A stretch of DNA of 64,000 nt. Source: Minicystis rosea (GTDB lineage Bacteria > Myxococcota_A > Polyangia > Polyangiales > Polyangiaceae). Under the pieces are notes generated by a model. It was not told the origin of the DNA and ran no database searches. It worked only from the letters and a program-made list of their open reading frames with translations. The translations under genes and the position numbers were made by a program. Every line of letters starts with the position of its first letter. Positions within the stretch are counted from its first letter, which is position 1. The DNA lies in the NCBI GenBank assembly GCA_001931535.1, contig CP016211.1, positions 12,136,377 through 12,200,376 on the forward strand. The letters run 5' to 3'. Below, in pieces: positions 16,985-25,770 of the stretch.

Positions 16985-18379
16985 TTACGCCCCGACGAAC
17001 GCGCCGCCGCAAACCCGCAGCGTTCGCCCCGTGATTCCATGCGCGCCCGGGCTCGCGAGGAACGTGATGGCCTGGGCCACGTCCTCCGGTTGCCCGCCCT
17101 GCGCGAGCGCGGAGAGGCGGCGCGCGGCCTCGCGGATCGCGATGGGCATCGCCGCGGTCATGCGCGTCTCGATGAAGCCCGGGGCCACCGCGTTCACCGT
17201 GATCCCGCGCGCCGAAAGGCCCTTCGCGGTGGCGCGCGCCCAGGCCGCGATGCCGGCTTTGGAGGCCGCGTACGCGGTCTGCCCCATGTTGCCCGCGAGC
17301 CCCGCGACCGAGGACAGGCACACCACGCGGCCGTCGTCGCGGATGCGATCCGCGATGGCCGCGTGGATGCGCGCGGCGGCCGCGAGGTTCACGTCGAGGA
17401 CGGCATCCCATTGCTCCGTCGACATGCGCGCGAGCGTCTTGTCGCGCGTGATGCCCGCGTTGTGCACCACGATGTCGACGCCCTTCTCGCGCACCGCCTC
17501 GGCGATGCGCGCGGGCGCTCCGGCGTCGCCGAGATCGACGGCGAGCGCCGTCCCCGAGACGGCATCCGCCACGGCGCGGAGCGCATCGTCGCCCGGACGA
17601 TCGAGGGCGATCACGTGCGCGCCCTCCTGCGCGAGCAGGCGCGTCGTGGCCTCACCGATGCCGCGGGCGGCGCCCGTCACCAACGCGATCTTGCCCGCGA
17701 GCGGGCGAACGAAGGGCGTGGCCGCAGCGGCGCGCGCCTCCGTCGTGATGGTGATCGGCTGCGCCGTGATGAAGGCCGCACGCGCAGAGAGCAGAAATCG
17801 AAGCACGGGGCCGAGCCGATCCTCGGCGCCGCGCGCCACCCGCACGAGGTTCGCCGTCGCGCCCAGGCGACCGATCTCCTTGGCCAGGCTGCGCACGAAG
17901 CCCTCGAGCGCCGCGCCCACCGCGGCTGCCTCGGGGCTCGCGCCGTCCTCGGCCCGCGCGATCACGACCACGCGTCCGCCGCGATCGAGGCGCTTCACGA
18001 GCGGATGGAAGAAATCGTAGAGCGCTCGCAGCGAGGCCGGATCCGCGAGCCCGGTGGCGTCGAAGACGAGCGCAGCGGGCCGTGCGTCGCCGAGCGCATC
18101 GAGGCTCGGGATGGCGCGCTCGCTCTGCGGATCGCGGAACGCCGTGCGGAGCGCGTCCGGCATCGCGAGGTACGGGGCCGCGCCGGCGGGGAGGATCCCC
18201 GCCGCGATCGCGCCCAAACCTTCGGCGGATCCAGCGGCGCCGAGGATCGTGATTTTTTCGGCGAGCGGGCGCTCCGTCCACGGGCTCGCGTCGCGGCGCA
18301 GCGGTTGGGGCAGGGGAATGGGGAGCGGAAGCGCGCCGAGGATGCGGCGCGCCGCGGGATGGAGGAGCAGATCGGTCAT
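16985..18379 (-). CDS. fabG4: FabG4-type high-molecular-weight 3-oxoacyl reductase
   Basis: 464 aa, nearly twice the length of ordinary FabG. The N-terminal half (1-205) is a degenerate Rossmann/flavodoxin-like region. The C-terminal half is an active SDR: VTGAARGIGEAT (cofactor loop), VHNAGITRD, CLSSVAG, then the YAASKAG Tyr/Lys pair and NAVAPGFIETRM. Mycobacterial FabG4 has this architecture and reduces long-chain 3-oxoacyl-CoA with NADH. The ATG overlaps the MaoC stop (ATGA), so the hydratase and reductase are probably made together. Confidence 0.88.
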   Translation of the reverse strand: MTDLLLHPAARRILGALPLPIPLPQPLRRDASPWTERPLAEKITILGAAGSAEGLGAIAAGILPAGAAPYLAMPDALRTAFRDPQSERAIPSLDALGDARPAALVFDATGLADPASLRALYDFFHPLVKRLDRGGRVVVIARAEDGASPEAAAVGAALEGFVRSLAKEIGRLGATANLVRVARGAEDRLGPVLRFLLSARAAFITAQPITITTEARAAAATPFVRPLAGKIALVTGAARGIGEATTRLLAQEGAHVIALDRPGDDALRAVADAVSGTALAVDLGDAGAPARIAEAVREKGVDIVVHNAGITRDKTLARMSTEQWDAVLDVNLAAAARIHAAIADRIRDDGRVVCLSSVAGLAGNMGQTAYAASKAGIAAWARATAKGLSARGITVNAVAPGFIETRMTAAMPIAIREAARRLSALAQGGQPEDVAQAITFLASPGAHGITGRTLRVCGGAFVGA

Positions 18380-19287
18380 GACGTGAGCCCTGTGTCGTGG
18401 GTTTCGAAGCGCCCTTCGAGGTGCGCGTCACCGCCCGGCGCGCCGCCCACCCAAACGCCGCCGGCCGGCGAGGCATGGACGGAGACGCGCGCCGGCAGCA
18501 CCAGCGGTTTCACGAAGCGCGCCTCGAACATCGACAAGCGCGTCGGATCGCCGCCGAGCCGCGATCGCACCACCGCCTCGAACGCTCGCGCCATCGTGGC
18601 GAACCCGTGGAGGATGATCGATCGGAACCCGGCCGCCCGCGCCCAGAGAGGCACCCAATGGATCGGGTTGAAATCCCCCGTGAGCAGCGCGAAGTCGAGC
18701 CCCGCGCGCGCGTCGAGATCGAGCGATGCAATCGCCGTCGCGTCCGCGGGCACCACCTTGCGCGTGCGCTCGCCGCGCCCGCTGCCTTTCCCGATCGGCA
18801 CGTACGCGTGCATCTCCGCGACCAGCGCTTCCTCGACGCGGCGCGTCCCCGTCACCACCCGCTGCGTGATCCGCGCGCGCCGTCCGTCGTCGTCGATCGC
18901 TTCGAGCCGCGCGCGCACCACGAGCGGCTCGTCGGCCGGCAGCGGGGCGCGCGTCTCGATCCGACAGCCCGCGTTGATCACGCGCGTCATCGGGTAGGGC
19001 AGGCCGGCGAGCGTCTTCGCAGCCAGCGGGAACGCCCACTGCGGGAACAGGTGCGGCGGGAGCCGGCCCGCATATGCCGTTAGATCGCCGCCTACGTGTT
19101 GCACGTAGTCGCGCACGAGCGCCGGCGATCGTGGCGGAAGCACCGCCTCGATCCACGGCCCGGGCACGCTCGGTGAAGGCGCGCGCCCGCGCCTGCCCGG
19201 CAGCGACGAGAGCGCCACGCCGCCCAGCGCGCGCAGCACCGGTCCTTGCGAGAGCAGGTGACGGATCGGGACCGTCATCGCCGTCAC
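18376..19287 (-). CDS. MaoC-type (R)-enoyl-CoA hydratase, HtdX-like
   Basis: About 303 aa. The second half holds the hot-dog hydratase motif (DFNPIHWVPLWARAAGF followed by ILHGFATMARA), with the Asp/His pair used for hydration of trans-2-enoyl thioesters. The first half looks like a second, inactive hot-dog. The GTG at 19287 overlaps the acyl-CoA dehydrogenase stop (GTGA); an ATG three codons later is the alternative. The frame is open much farther upstream, but that part runs antisense-like inside the dehydrogenase gene. It sits between dehydrogenase and reductase genes, which matches successive steps of acyl-CoA turnover. Confidence 0.85.
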   Translation of the reverse strand: MTAMTVPIRHLLSQGPVLRALGGVALSSLPGRRGRAPSPSVPGPWIEAVLPPRSPALVRDYVQHVGGDLTAYAGRLPPHLFPQWAFPLAAKTLAGLPYPMTRVINAGCRIETRAPLPADEPLVVRARLEAIDDDGRRARITQRVVTGTRRVEEALVAEMHAYVPIGKGSGRGERTRKVVPADATAIASLDLDARAGLDFALLTGDFNPIHWVPLWARAAGFRSIILHGFATMARAFEAVVRSRLGGDPTRLSMFEARFVKPLVLPARVSVHASPAGGVWVGGAPGGDAHLEGRFETHDTGLTS

Positions 19288-21203
19288 TCCGCCGCGACCG
19301 CTTGGGCGGGCGCCGCGAGCCGCGCGAGCAGCCGCTCGCCGGTGGTGGTGATCTCGTCGTAGAGCGCCCGATCGCGCACCTCGCAGCGGTCGAGCCAGCG
19401 CTCGCACAGCTCGCGTCGCTCGGGGTGCGCCTTGGCCTGCTCGAGCAGGATCTCCGCGATCGCCTCGTCCGCGAGCAGTCGGATGAGCCGCTCCGCGTGG
19501 AGCATGGCGAGCGCGAAATCGCGCTTCGGATCCCATTGCTTGGTGAGCGCGTCGCGCCATTCCTGGACGGGCACGCCCGCGAGCGTCTTCAGCTTGTCCG
19601 ACGCCGTGCGCGTCATCAGGTGCTGCTGCGCCGAGAGCGACAAGAGCGACACGCGGGCCACGCGCCGCTCCAGCGGATCGCGCGCCGACACGCTCCGCCA
19701 GCGCGCCTGCCCGAGCTTGGTCACGAACGCCTTGGGCCGCTTGATGACGCCGCCGAGCGTGTCCTTCATCGCCATCAGCGCTTGGATCTGGCTCGTGCCC
19801 TCGTAGATGGGCATCACCATCGCGTCGCGCAGCAGCTTCTCCGCGCCGTACTCCTGCGTGTACCCGACGCCGCCGTGGATCTGCACGTTGCGCCGCGTGA
19901 TCTCCACGACCTTCTCGGCCGCGAGGTACTTGAGGAGCGGCGTGTAGCGCCGCGCCAGCGCGCGGTGGCGCGGCAGCTCGCGCTTGATCCGCGCCTCTTC
20001 TGCGGGCGTCGCCGCCACCGCGAAGCGCTCGTGGAGCTGGAGCTTCTGGCTCATCTCCTCGTGGAAGCAGGCCGTCACCGCCAGCGCGCGCAGGCCCTTG
20101 ATGTCGGTCTCCATCTCGTCGAGGTAGTCGGCGATCATCTCGTGCCGCGCGATGGCCTTGCCCATCGAGCGCCGCTCTTCGGCGTAGGCGCGCGCCATCC
20201 GGAGCGCCGATTCCGCGAGCCCGATGCTCTCGAAGCCCACGCCCACGCGGGCGTTGTTCATGAGCACCAGCATGTATTTGAAGCCCTCGCCGCGCTTTCC
20301 GATGAGCTCGGCGGGCGCGCGCTCGAACGAGAGCGCCGCCGTCACCGAGCCGTGGTGGCCGAGCTTCTCCTCCACGCGCTCCAGCGTCACGATGCGCTCG
20401 CGCGTGCCGTCGGGCTTGTCCTCGTACGCCTTGACCAGGAACATCGAGAGGCCGGCGAGGCCCGCGAACGGATCGTTCGGATCCTTGACCTGCTCGGTGC
20501 GCGCGATGACGAAGTGGTACTTGGCGTGCCCGGAGGTGATGAAGATCTTCTGCCCGGTCACGTACCACTTGCCGTCCGCGTCCTGCTCGGCGCGGGCGCG
20601 GAGCCGCGCCATGTCGCTGCCGGCGTCGGGCTCGGTGATGTCCATGCACCCCCAGGCCCCGCCGCTCACGATGTCCTCGATTTCAGCGGCGAACCGAGTC
20701 TTTTCGATGCGCGCCGTCTTCGCGTCGACGGTGGTGCTGCCCTCGTGCACGGAGAACGCGAGCATCGCCATGGCCATGCCGCCGTGGAACGAGCTGTGCG
20801 CCATGACCGACACGTCGCCGCGCGCGATCATCTCCCCCGTGAGGAAGTAGAGGAGCAGCGGCGCGTTGAGCCCGCCGAGCTCGCGCGGGAGGCAGAGCTT
20901 CTGCAGCTCGGCTTCGCGCACGCGATCGAAGGCCGCCGTCATGGCCGGCCCGTTCTCCGCCTCACCGTTCGCGAGGTGCGTGCCCTCACGATCGATCTGC
21001 GCCGCGCGCGGCGCGATCTCCTCGGCCACGAGCGAGCCCACGTGCTCGGCGATTTCGCGGTAGAACGCGCGCGCCTCCGCCCCGTTCTTGAAGCCGTCCT
21101 CCGTCCGGAAGCCGTGCTCCGTCACCTCGGCGAGCTGGTCCCAGTCGGCGCCGGTGTCGAAATAAAAGCGGAGATCGTCGTTGTCTTCGAAGAAGCTCGC
21201 CAT
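19284..21203 (-). CDS. Acyl-CoA dehydrogenase, FadE5-like
   Basis: 639 aa, longer than classic acyl-CoA dehydrogenases (about 390) and like the FadE5 class with an extra C-terminal helical region. Visible family features are CMDITEPDAGSD (FAD/substrate loop), GKWYVTGQKIFITSGHA, and the motif around VQIHGGVGYTQEYGAEKLLRD. An N-terminal extension of about 80 aa (FFEDNDDLRFYFDTGADWDQL) is typical of this branch. Flavin-dependent 2,3-desaturation of acyl-CoA is the expected reaction. ATG 21203 has GGGAG upstream; the frame extends to 21269 but that would cover the upstream palindrome. First gene of a three-gene coupled operon. Confidence 0.9.
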   Translation of the reverse strand: MASFFEDNDDLRFYFDTGADWDQLAEVTEHGFRTEDGFKNGAEARAFYREIAEHVGSLVAEEIAPRAAQIDREGTHLANGEAENGPAMTAAFDRVREAELQKLCLPRELGGLNAPLLLYFLTGEMIARGDVSVMAHSSFHGGMAMAMLAFSVHEGSTTVDAKTARIEKTRFAAEIEDIVSGGAWGCMDITEPDAGSDMARLRARAEQDADGKWYVTGQKIFITSGHAKYHFVIARTEQVKDPNDPFAGLAGLSMFLVKAYEDKPDGTRERIVTLERVEEKLGHHGSVTAALSFERAPAELIGKRGEGFKYMLVLMNNARVGVGFESIGLAESALRMARAYAEERRSMGKAIARHEMIADYLDEMETDIKGLRALAVTACFHEEMSQKLQLHERFAVAATPAEEARIKRELPRHRALARRYTPLLKYLAAEKVVEITRRNVQIHGGVGYTQEYGAEKLLRDAMVMPIYEGTSQIQALMAMKDTLGGVIKRPKAFVTKLGQARWRSVSARDPLERRVARVSLLSLSAQQHLMTRTASDKLKTLAGVPVQEWRDALTKQWDPKRDFALAMLHAERLIRLLADEAIAEILLEQAKAHPERRELCERWLDRCEVRDRALYDEITTTGERLLARLAAPAQAVAAE

Positions 21204-21243
21204 GGCATCACGCTCCCGTCGTGACCGTGCGGTCGGCAACTGT

Positions 21244-21257
21244 TTACCAAATGGTAA
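21244..21257. promoter_or_regulatory. Palindrome TTACCAAATGGTAA, candidate operator
   Basis: A perfect 6+2+6 inverted repeat (TTACCA-AA-TGGTAA), unusually AT-rich for this DNA. It lies 41 bp upstream of the acyl-CoA dehydrogenase ATG and 48 bp upstream of the divergent lipoprotein ATG. Size and symmetry fit a dimeric repressor site such as TetR-type regulators of fatty-acid operons. No such regulator gene is next to it. Confidence 0.45.
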
Positions 21258-21304
21258 GCTGGCCGGCAAGACGCGCCGGCGGAGCTTCCGCTACGCTCTC
21301 TTCC

Positions 21305-22522
21305 ATGAGGCTTTTCCTGAAGTCGGATCGATCCTTCTTCGCCCTCGCCGTGGGGCTCGCGGCGATGTGGGCTGCATGTGGCGACGAGACGGGCAGCACC
21401 GCCATGACGAGCGCGAGCGGCAGCGGCGGGTCGTCGTCATCGTCGAGCGCGTCGTCGTCCTCGAGCGGTGGCAGCGGCGGCACGTCGTCGTCGAGCACCG
21501 GCAGCGGCGGCTGCGCCGCGCCCAAGGTCGACTGCGGCGGCACGTGCGTCGATCTCGCGACCGACGCCGCCCACTGCGGCGCCTGCGGGCACGGCTGTCA
21601 GGGACAAGCGTGCGCCGCCGGCCTCTGCGCCGCGATCACCATCGCCCCCGATCTCCAAGGCCCGCGCGGCCTCGCCCTCGACGCGACCCATGTGTACTGG
21701 ACCGATCCCACCGACGGCACCGTGATGCGCACGCCCAAGGCCGGAGGCACCGCCGAGACGATCGCGGCCGCACAAGGCTCACCGTCCGCCATCGCCGTGG
21801 ACGCCGCGAACGCGTACTGGGTCGATCCCAGCGGCGGCACGGTGACCTCCGCGCCGATCACGGGCGGCGCCGAGACGGTGATCGCGAGCGGACAAGATCA
21901 GCCCTCCAGCGTCGCCGTGGATGCCGCGCGCGTGTACTGGGTGAATCGATCGACGCCTGCCCCGAGCAGCACCGATCCCAGCACCGGCGCCGTGCTCTCC
22001 GCGCCGATCGGCGGCGGTGAGATCACCGAGATCGTTACCGGCCAAGAGCTCCCCAACGCCATCGCGGTGAGCGCCACCGACGTGTACTGGGTGGCTGGTG
22101 GGCCGGTGCTCTCCGTCATGGGCGCCGTGCGCAAAGCTCCGCTCGCGGGCGGCGCGCCGATCGATCTCGCGACGGGGCAGGATCAACCGCTCAACTTGGC
22201 CCTCGGTGAGGGCGTGATCTTCTTCAGCAACGTGCTCGGGGGCACCATCGCGAGCGTGCCCATGGCCGGTGGAACGCCGCTCACGGTGGCCCACGATCAA
22301 CTGTCCCCGAACGGCGTGGCCACCGATGGTACGTACGTGTACTGGGCCAACGCGGGCAACGGTCGCATCCTGCGCGCGCCCACGGGCGGTGCGGATGCGC
22401 CGCTCGTGCTCGCCGAGGGACAGGGCCTGCCCGTCAACGTGCGCGTGGACGAGGCCTTCGTGTACTGGACCGACGCCGGGGCGACCGCGGGGACGGGCGC
22501 GATCCGCAAAGTGGCCAAGTAG
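21305..22522 (+). CDS. Propeller-type lipoprotein with VYW repeats
   Basis: A 405-aa lipoprotein (lipobox WAAC, Cys22) with a Ser/Gly-rich linker (about residues 30-62) and a short Cys-rich knot (CGGTCVDLATDAAHCGACG and onward). The rest consists of about seven repeats of 40-45 aa. Each carries a strand pattern like ALDATHVYWTDPTDGTVMR and AVDAANAYWVDPSGG, as in LDL-receptor-B/DUF5050-type propellers. Such repeat lipoproteins are common in large myxobacterial genomes and are presumed surface binding proteins. An in-frame ATG at 21221 would extend over the palindrome and lacks a signal; ATG 21305 begins a perfect one. Confidence 0.8.
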   Translation: MRLFLKSDRSFFALAVGLAAMWAACGDETGSTAMTSASGSGGSSSSSSASSSSSGGSGGTSSSSTGSGGCAAPKVDCGGTCVDLATDAAHCGACGHGCQGQACAAGLCAAITIAPDLQGPRGLALDATHVYWTDPTDGTVMRTPKAGGTAETIAAAQGSPSAIAVDAANAYWVDPSGGTVTSAPITGGAETVIASGQDQPSSVAVDAARVYWVNRSTPAPSSTDPSTGAVLSAPIGGGEITEIVTGQELPNAIAVSATDVYWVAGGPVLSVMGAVRKAPLAGGAPIDLATGQDQPLNLALGEGVIFFSNVLGGTIASVPMAGGTPLTVAHDQLSPNGVATDGTYVYWANAGNGRILRAPTGGADAPLVLAEGQGLPVNVRVDEAFVYWTDAGATAGTGAIRKVAK

Positions 22523-22553
22523 CCAGCGGACCGAATCGAGCTACCATCGGCCC

Positions 22554-23501
22554 GTGCGCGTCGCGACGCTCTGCCTTTCCGCCCTCGTTCTGGCCGCGTG
22601 CAGCGGCGCCACCCCGCCGCCGCCGGCCGATCCGGCGGCCCACGCAGCCACGTCTCCCGCGCTGCCCGGGCCCGGCACCGCGTTGCCTCCGCCGAGCTCG
22701 TCGCCGCGATCGCTCCCCGGCCTCGACGGCATCGACCTCGACACGCGCGAGTCGAACCTCTTCTGGGGCCTCGTCTCGCAGCTCTACGCGCCGTGCCCGT
22801 CGGAGGCCGTCTCCATCGCGCAATGCGTGGAAGAGAAGCGCCCCTGCGCCGCCTGCCGCCCCGCCGCGCGCCTCCTCGCGGAGAAGGTGCACGCCGGCGC
22901 CACGGGCGATCAAGCGCGCGAGCTCTACGGCGTTCGCTTCGGGCCCAACGTGAAGCAGGTCGATCCGGCCGACTCGCCGTCGCGCGGGCCCGAAGGCGCG
23001 CCCATCACCATCGTCGTCTTCTCCGATTTCGAGTGCCCGCATTGCCGCCACGCCATGCCGCTCCTCGATCGGGCTTTGGAGAAGTTCTCTCCGCGCGTGC
23101 GCCTCGTGCACAAGTTCTATCCGCTGCGCCAGCACTCCAACGCCGAGGGCGCGGCCCGCGCCGCCATCGCCGCCCAGAACCAAGGCAAATACTGGGAGAT
23201 GGAGCGCCTGCTCTTCGGCCACCAGAGCGAGCTCGCCGAGAGCGATCTCGATCGCTACGCCCAGCAGCTCGGCCTCGACATGCAGCGCTTCCACGCCGAT
23301 CTCAAGGCCCCGCGGACCACGAAGATCCTCGAGCGCGATCACGCCGACGGCGAGCGCGCCGGCCTCTCGGGCACGCCCTTCATCCTCGTGAACGGTCGCG
23401 AGTTCGACAGCGCCTACTTCCACGTCGATCCCGATCTCGACGCCTGGATCCGCCTCGAGCTGGAGCTCGCCGGTGTGACGGGCAAAGCCGTCGCGCGTTA
23501 G
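22554..23501 (+). CDS. DsbA-family thioredoxin-fold lipoprotein
   Basis: 315 aa. A short lipoprotein signal (MRVATLCLSALVLAAC, Cys16) follows a GTG start, then a Pro/Ala-rich linker. Residues 80-101 hold a Cys-rich helical segment (four Cys). From residue 148 there is a DsbA/Thioredoxin_4 domain: VVFSDFECPHC (redox pair 161-164), KFYPLRQHSNA, and the cis-Pro loop SGTPFILVNGREF. It probably catalyses thiol/disulfide exchange in the periplasm while tethered to a membrane. It starts 31 bp after the previous stop, so the two may be co-transcribed. Confidence 0.82.
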   Translation: MRVATLCLSALVLAACSGATPPPPADPAAHAATSPALPGPGTALPPPSSSPRSLPGLDGIDLDTRESNLFWGLVSQLYAPCPSEAVSIAQCVEEKRPCAACRPAARLLAEKVHAGATGDQARELYGVRFGPNVKQVDPADSPSRGPEGAPITIVVFSDFECPHCRHAMPLLDRALEKFSPRVRLVHKFYPLRQHSNAEGAARAAIAAQNQGKYWEMERLLFGHQSELAESDLDRYAQQLGLDMQRFHADLKAPRTTKILERDHADGERAGLSGTPFILVNGREFDSAYFHVDPDLDAWIRLELELAGVTGKAVAR

Positions 23502-23530
23502 GTCCCGGGAAAGTGGCGCTGCCCCTTTCC

Positions 23531-23553
23531 CTCCACGGGCAAAGCCCGTGGAG
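23531..23553 (+). terminator. Hairpin downstream of DsbA-like gene
   Basis: A 10-bp perfect stem with a 3-nt loop (CTCCACGGGC AAA GCCCGTGGAG) lies 29 bp after the stop codon at 23501. No T-run follows, so it may work as a weak or Rho-assisted end, or as an mRNA 3' stabiliser. Confidence 0.5.
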
Positions 23554-23641
23554 CCTCTCATACCCCGAACTACCCGAGCCAGTTTGAACGTCGCGCCGCT
23601 TCAGGCCTGACGTTGGTTCTTCTGGTCAGCTTCCGACCTGC

Positions 23642-23785
23642 GGCGTTGTGAGATGGTTGGAGCTCTCTCGCGGCAGGGGCCCTCGGGCGTTGCGAGATGG
23701 TTGGAGGTCAAACTTTCTTGCGTGGCAGGGGCCTCGGGCGTTGCGAGATGGTTGGAGCTCAAACTTTCTCGTGCAGGGCACGTCG
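23642..23785. repeat. Direct repeat, 44-51 bp unit, three copies
   Basis: GAGATGGTTGG recurs at 23650, 23694 and 23745. Each copy is followed by AGCTC or GGTCAAACTTTCT and a (C)AGGGGCC(C)TCGGGCGTTG segment. It occupies the gap between the DsbA-like gene and the 3' end of the TssM-like gene. Apart from this array and the hairpin at 23531, I see nothing in 23502-23817. Confidence 0.75.
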
Positions 23786-23817
23786 CAGGCTCGTGCGTGT
23801 CGCGACCGCGAGGCGCG

Positions 23818-24975
23818 TCAGCGCTTCGGGGCGGTCTTCGTGGCCGGCGGTGGCAGCGGTGGGGCGGCCTTCTTGTGGGGAGCTGCGGCCATCGCGAACA
23901 CGAGCGCGGCGATGATGGTGATGACCCAGAGGAGGCCTGCGAAGATCACGCAGAGCTGGATCATCTTGTCTTCGCGCCACCGCGTGCGCAGCGGCACGAG
24001 ATCGCGCTCGGGGAGGATGACGTTGGTCATGAGCGCGTAGAGCGGCAGGCCACCGGGCCGGCCGGTGATCGACGCCGCCGGTGCTTGCGCGAGCCCCATG
24101 TTGAAGAAGCGGCTCACGCCGGCGCGCATGCGATCGCCGCTCGTGCCGGGCAGCGCGCTGCCGATGGCGACCGCGCGGATCCACGGCGCCCGCTCGAACG
24201 AGTTGGCCATGCCGATGGTCTCGAACACCGTGCGGAGACGCTCCATGAGCGCGCGCACCTCCGCGAGGTGCTGGAACGATCGGACGCGCAGCTCCACCGG
24301 ATCCTCCGAGCAGAGGCGCGAGAGACAGAAATTCTCGATGCGGGCGTTGAGCCCGTCGAGCTGCTCCTTGATGCGCGGGAGCGAGTCCTGGCTCGGCGTG
24401 TCGAGGGGCAGGTTGAAGCCCCAAGGGTCTTCCTTCTTCCGCTCCGGCGTCCATTGGAACACCTCGGCGAAGCCCCAGAGCGCGTCGTAGCGCGTGAGGA
24501 TCACGTACGCGGGGACGTCGACCCCGATGGCCAAGCCCACCTCGACCAGATAACGACGGATGCCATTGGCCCAGTTGGTCAGGCCGTTCTCGTCGAGGTC
24601 GATGAAGTCGGCGATGTTGACGAGCACGATGATGCCGTCGATCGGCTCGCGCGGTCGCACCACGCAGAGCTCCTTGCAGAGCTCGGTGAGGTGGCCGGGC
24701 TGCCGCGCGGGCCCGAGGACGGTCGCCTCCGGCTCGATGAACACGGCCTCTTTCGGCATCCAATACGTGCACAGCGGCGCGGGCGCGCCCGTCTGGAAAG
24801 GACCGTCGTTGCCCTCCCACGTCAGGCTCATCGCGTGCAGCGCGGTCGAGCGACCCGAGCCCGGGTTCCCCACGACGAGGTACCAAGGCAGCGCGTAGCT
24901 GCCCTCCTCGTGGCCGGGGTGACGCTTCTCGACCGCCGCGATGACGCTGGCGATCTCGTACGTGAAGGCGCTCAT
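23818..24975 (-). CDS. TssM/IcmF N-terminal-domain protein, short form
   Basis: 385 aa, about one third of a full TssM. It starts with the IcmF/TssM cytoplasmic NTPase-like domain: Walker A GNPGSGRST (36-44) after ALPWYLVV, a Walker-B-like IDGIIVLVNIADF, and a TRYDALWGF segment in the NKxD position. There is a single hydrophobic span at about 338-363, then a Lys/Pro tail. The two N-terminal spans and the large periplasmic part of T6SS TssM are missing. Its ATG overlaps the stop of the DotU-like gene (ATGA). No other T6SS gene is in the window, so a role in a minimal membrane complex is an inference. Confidence 0.78.
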   Translation of the reverse strand: MSAFTYEIASVIAAVEKRHPGHEEGSYALPWYLVVGNPGSGRSTALHAMSLTWEGNDGPFQTGAPAPLCTYWMPKEAVFIEPEATVLGPARQPGHLTELCKELCVVRPREPIDGIIVLVNIADFIDLDENGLTNWANGIRRYLVEVGLAIGVDVPAYVILTRYDALWGFAEVFQWTPERKKEDPWGFNLPLDTPSQDSLPRIKEQLDGLNARIENFCLSRLCSEDPVELRVRSFQHLAEVRALMERLRTVFETIGMANSFERAPWIRAVAIGSALPGTSGDRMRAGVSRFFNMGLAQAPAASITGRPGGLPLYALMTNVILPERDLVPLRTRWREDKMIQLCVIFAGLLWVITIIAALVFAMAAAPHKKAAPPLPPPATKTAPKR

Positions 24976-25610
24976 CCGAGGTTCCTCGCGAGGACGATGG
25001 TGAGCGTCACGATGGCCCCGAAGAGGACGACGATCGCGAGCCCGCGCCCCATCCAAATCGATCGCCACCACGGCTCTTTGGGCGCGTGCTCCGCCGCGAG
25101 ATCCGCGCGCGTGGCCTTGAGCACGCCCGCGGCCCAATCGCGATCGGTGTCGATGCCGGCCGCGATCTGCAGCTCCCGGCGGAGCTGCGCGAGCCCGTAA
25201 CGATCGGCGCCGGGGAGCGCGTACTTCCCCTGAAATCCCAGCCCCAGCACGGTGATGTACGTGGCGAAGACCGTCTTCGGCCCCTGCCGCACGCGCTCGA
25301 GCCGTTGGAAGAGCTCGACGCCGGCGTTGTTCGTCATCCAGCGCGTGGCCTGGATCGGATGCGTGGCCCAGAGCTGGCGCAGATCCGGGAGCGCCATCGC
25401 GTACTCGTCGAGGAGCGCCGCGATGGCGAACATCCCGTCGTCGACGGTCTGGACGGGAAGCAACTGCGCTTCCTTCGATCCCTTGAGCTCGTCGAGCAAG
25501 AGGTTCGCTTGCCGATGAACATGCTCGGGCGGCGGTCGTTGCGGCGACTGCCGCAGGAGGCACACCCAGAGGAGCAGTTGCTCGCCGAAGACGCCGATCG
25601 TCTGTTCCAC
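24972..25610 (-). CDS. DotU/TssL-like protein
   Basis: 212 aa with the helical cytoplasmic domain of DotU/TssL. The pattern is recognisable in AALLDEYAMALPDLRQLWA and in the later GVELFQRLERVRQGP and LGLGFQGKYAL segments. One C-terminal membrane span (about 188-210) ends the protein; there is no OmpA-like periplasmic domain, which many TssL proteins carry. TssL and TssM bind one another in the type VI membrane complex, and here their genes overlap (ATGA). The gene is divergent from enolase, with about 160 bp between. Confidence 0.78.
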   Translation of the reverse strand: MEQTIGVFGEQLLLWVCLLRQSPQRPPPEHVHRQANLLLDELKGSKEAQLLPVQTVDDGMFAIAALLDEYAMALPDLRQLWATHPIQATRWMTNNAGVELFQRLERVRQGPKTVFATYITVLGLGFQGKYALPGADRYGLAQLRRELQIAAGIDTDRDWAAGVLKATRADLAAEHAPKEPWWRSIWMGRGLAIVVLFGAIVTLTIVLARNLG

Positions 25611-25770
25611 GCCGCACGGAGATTACGCGACGCGAGCGGCGCAGGTGAAGCACCCTTTGAGCGGGTTCCCATCCTTCGAACGAGAGGGGGAACGCGACCA
25701 GTGCCAGGGTCGACTCCCCGAGCGACACCGCCTATGCTCCGCCGCCACTTCCCCAAAAGGAGCGTTCATC

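Noticed and set aside
19288..20649. Upstream extension of the MaoC hydratase frame
   Set aside because: Lies in an alternative frame of the acyl-CoA dehydrogenase and has no protein character.
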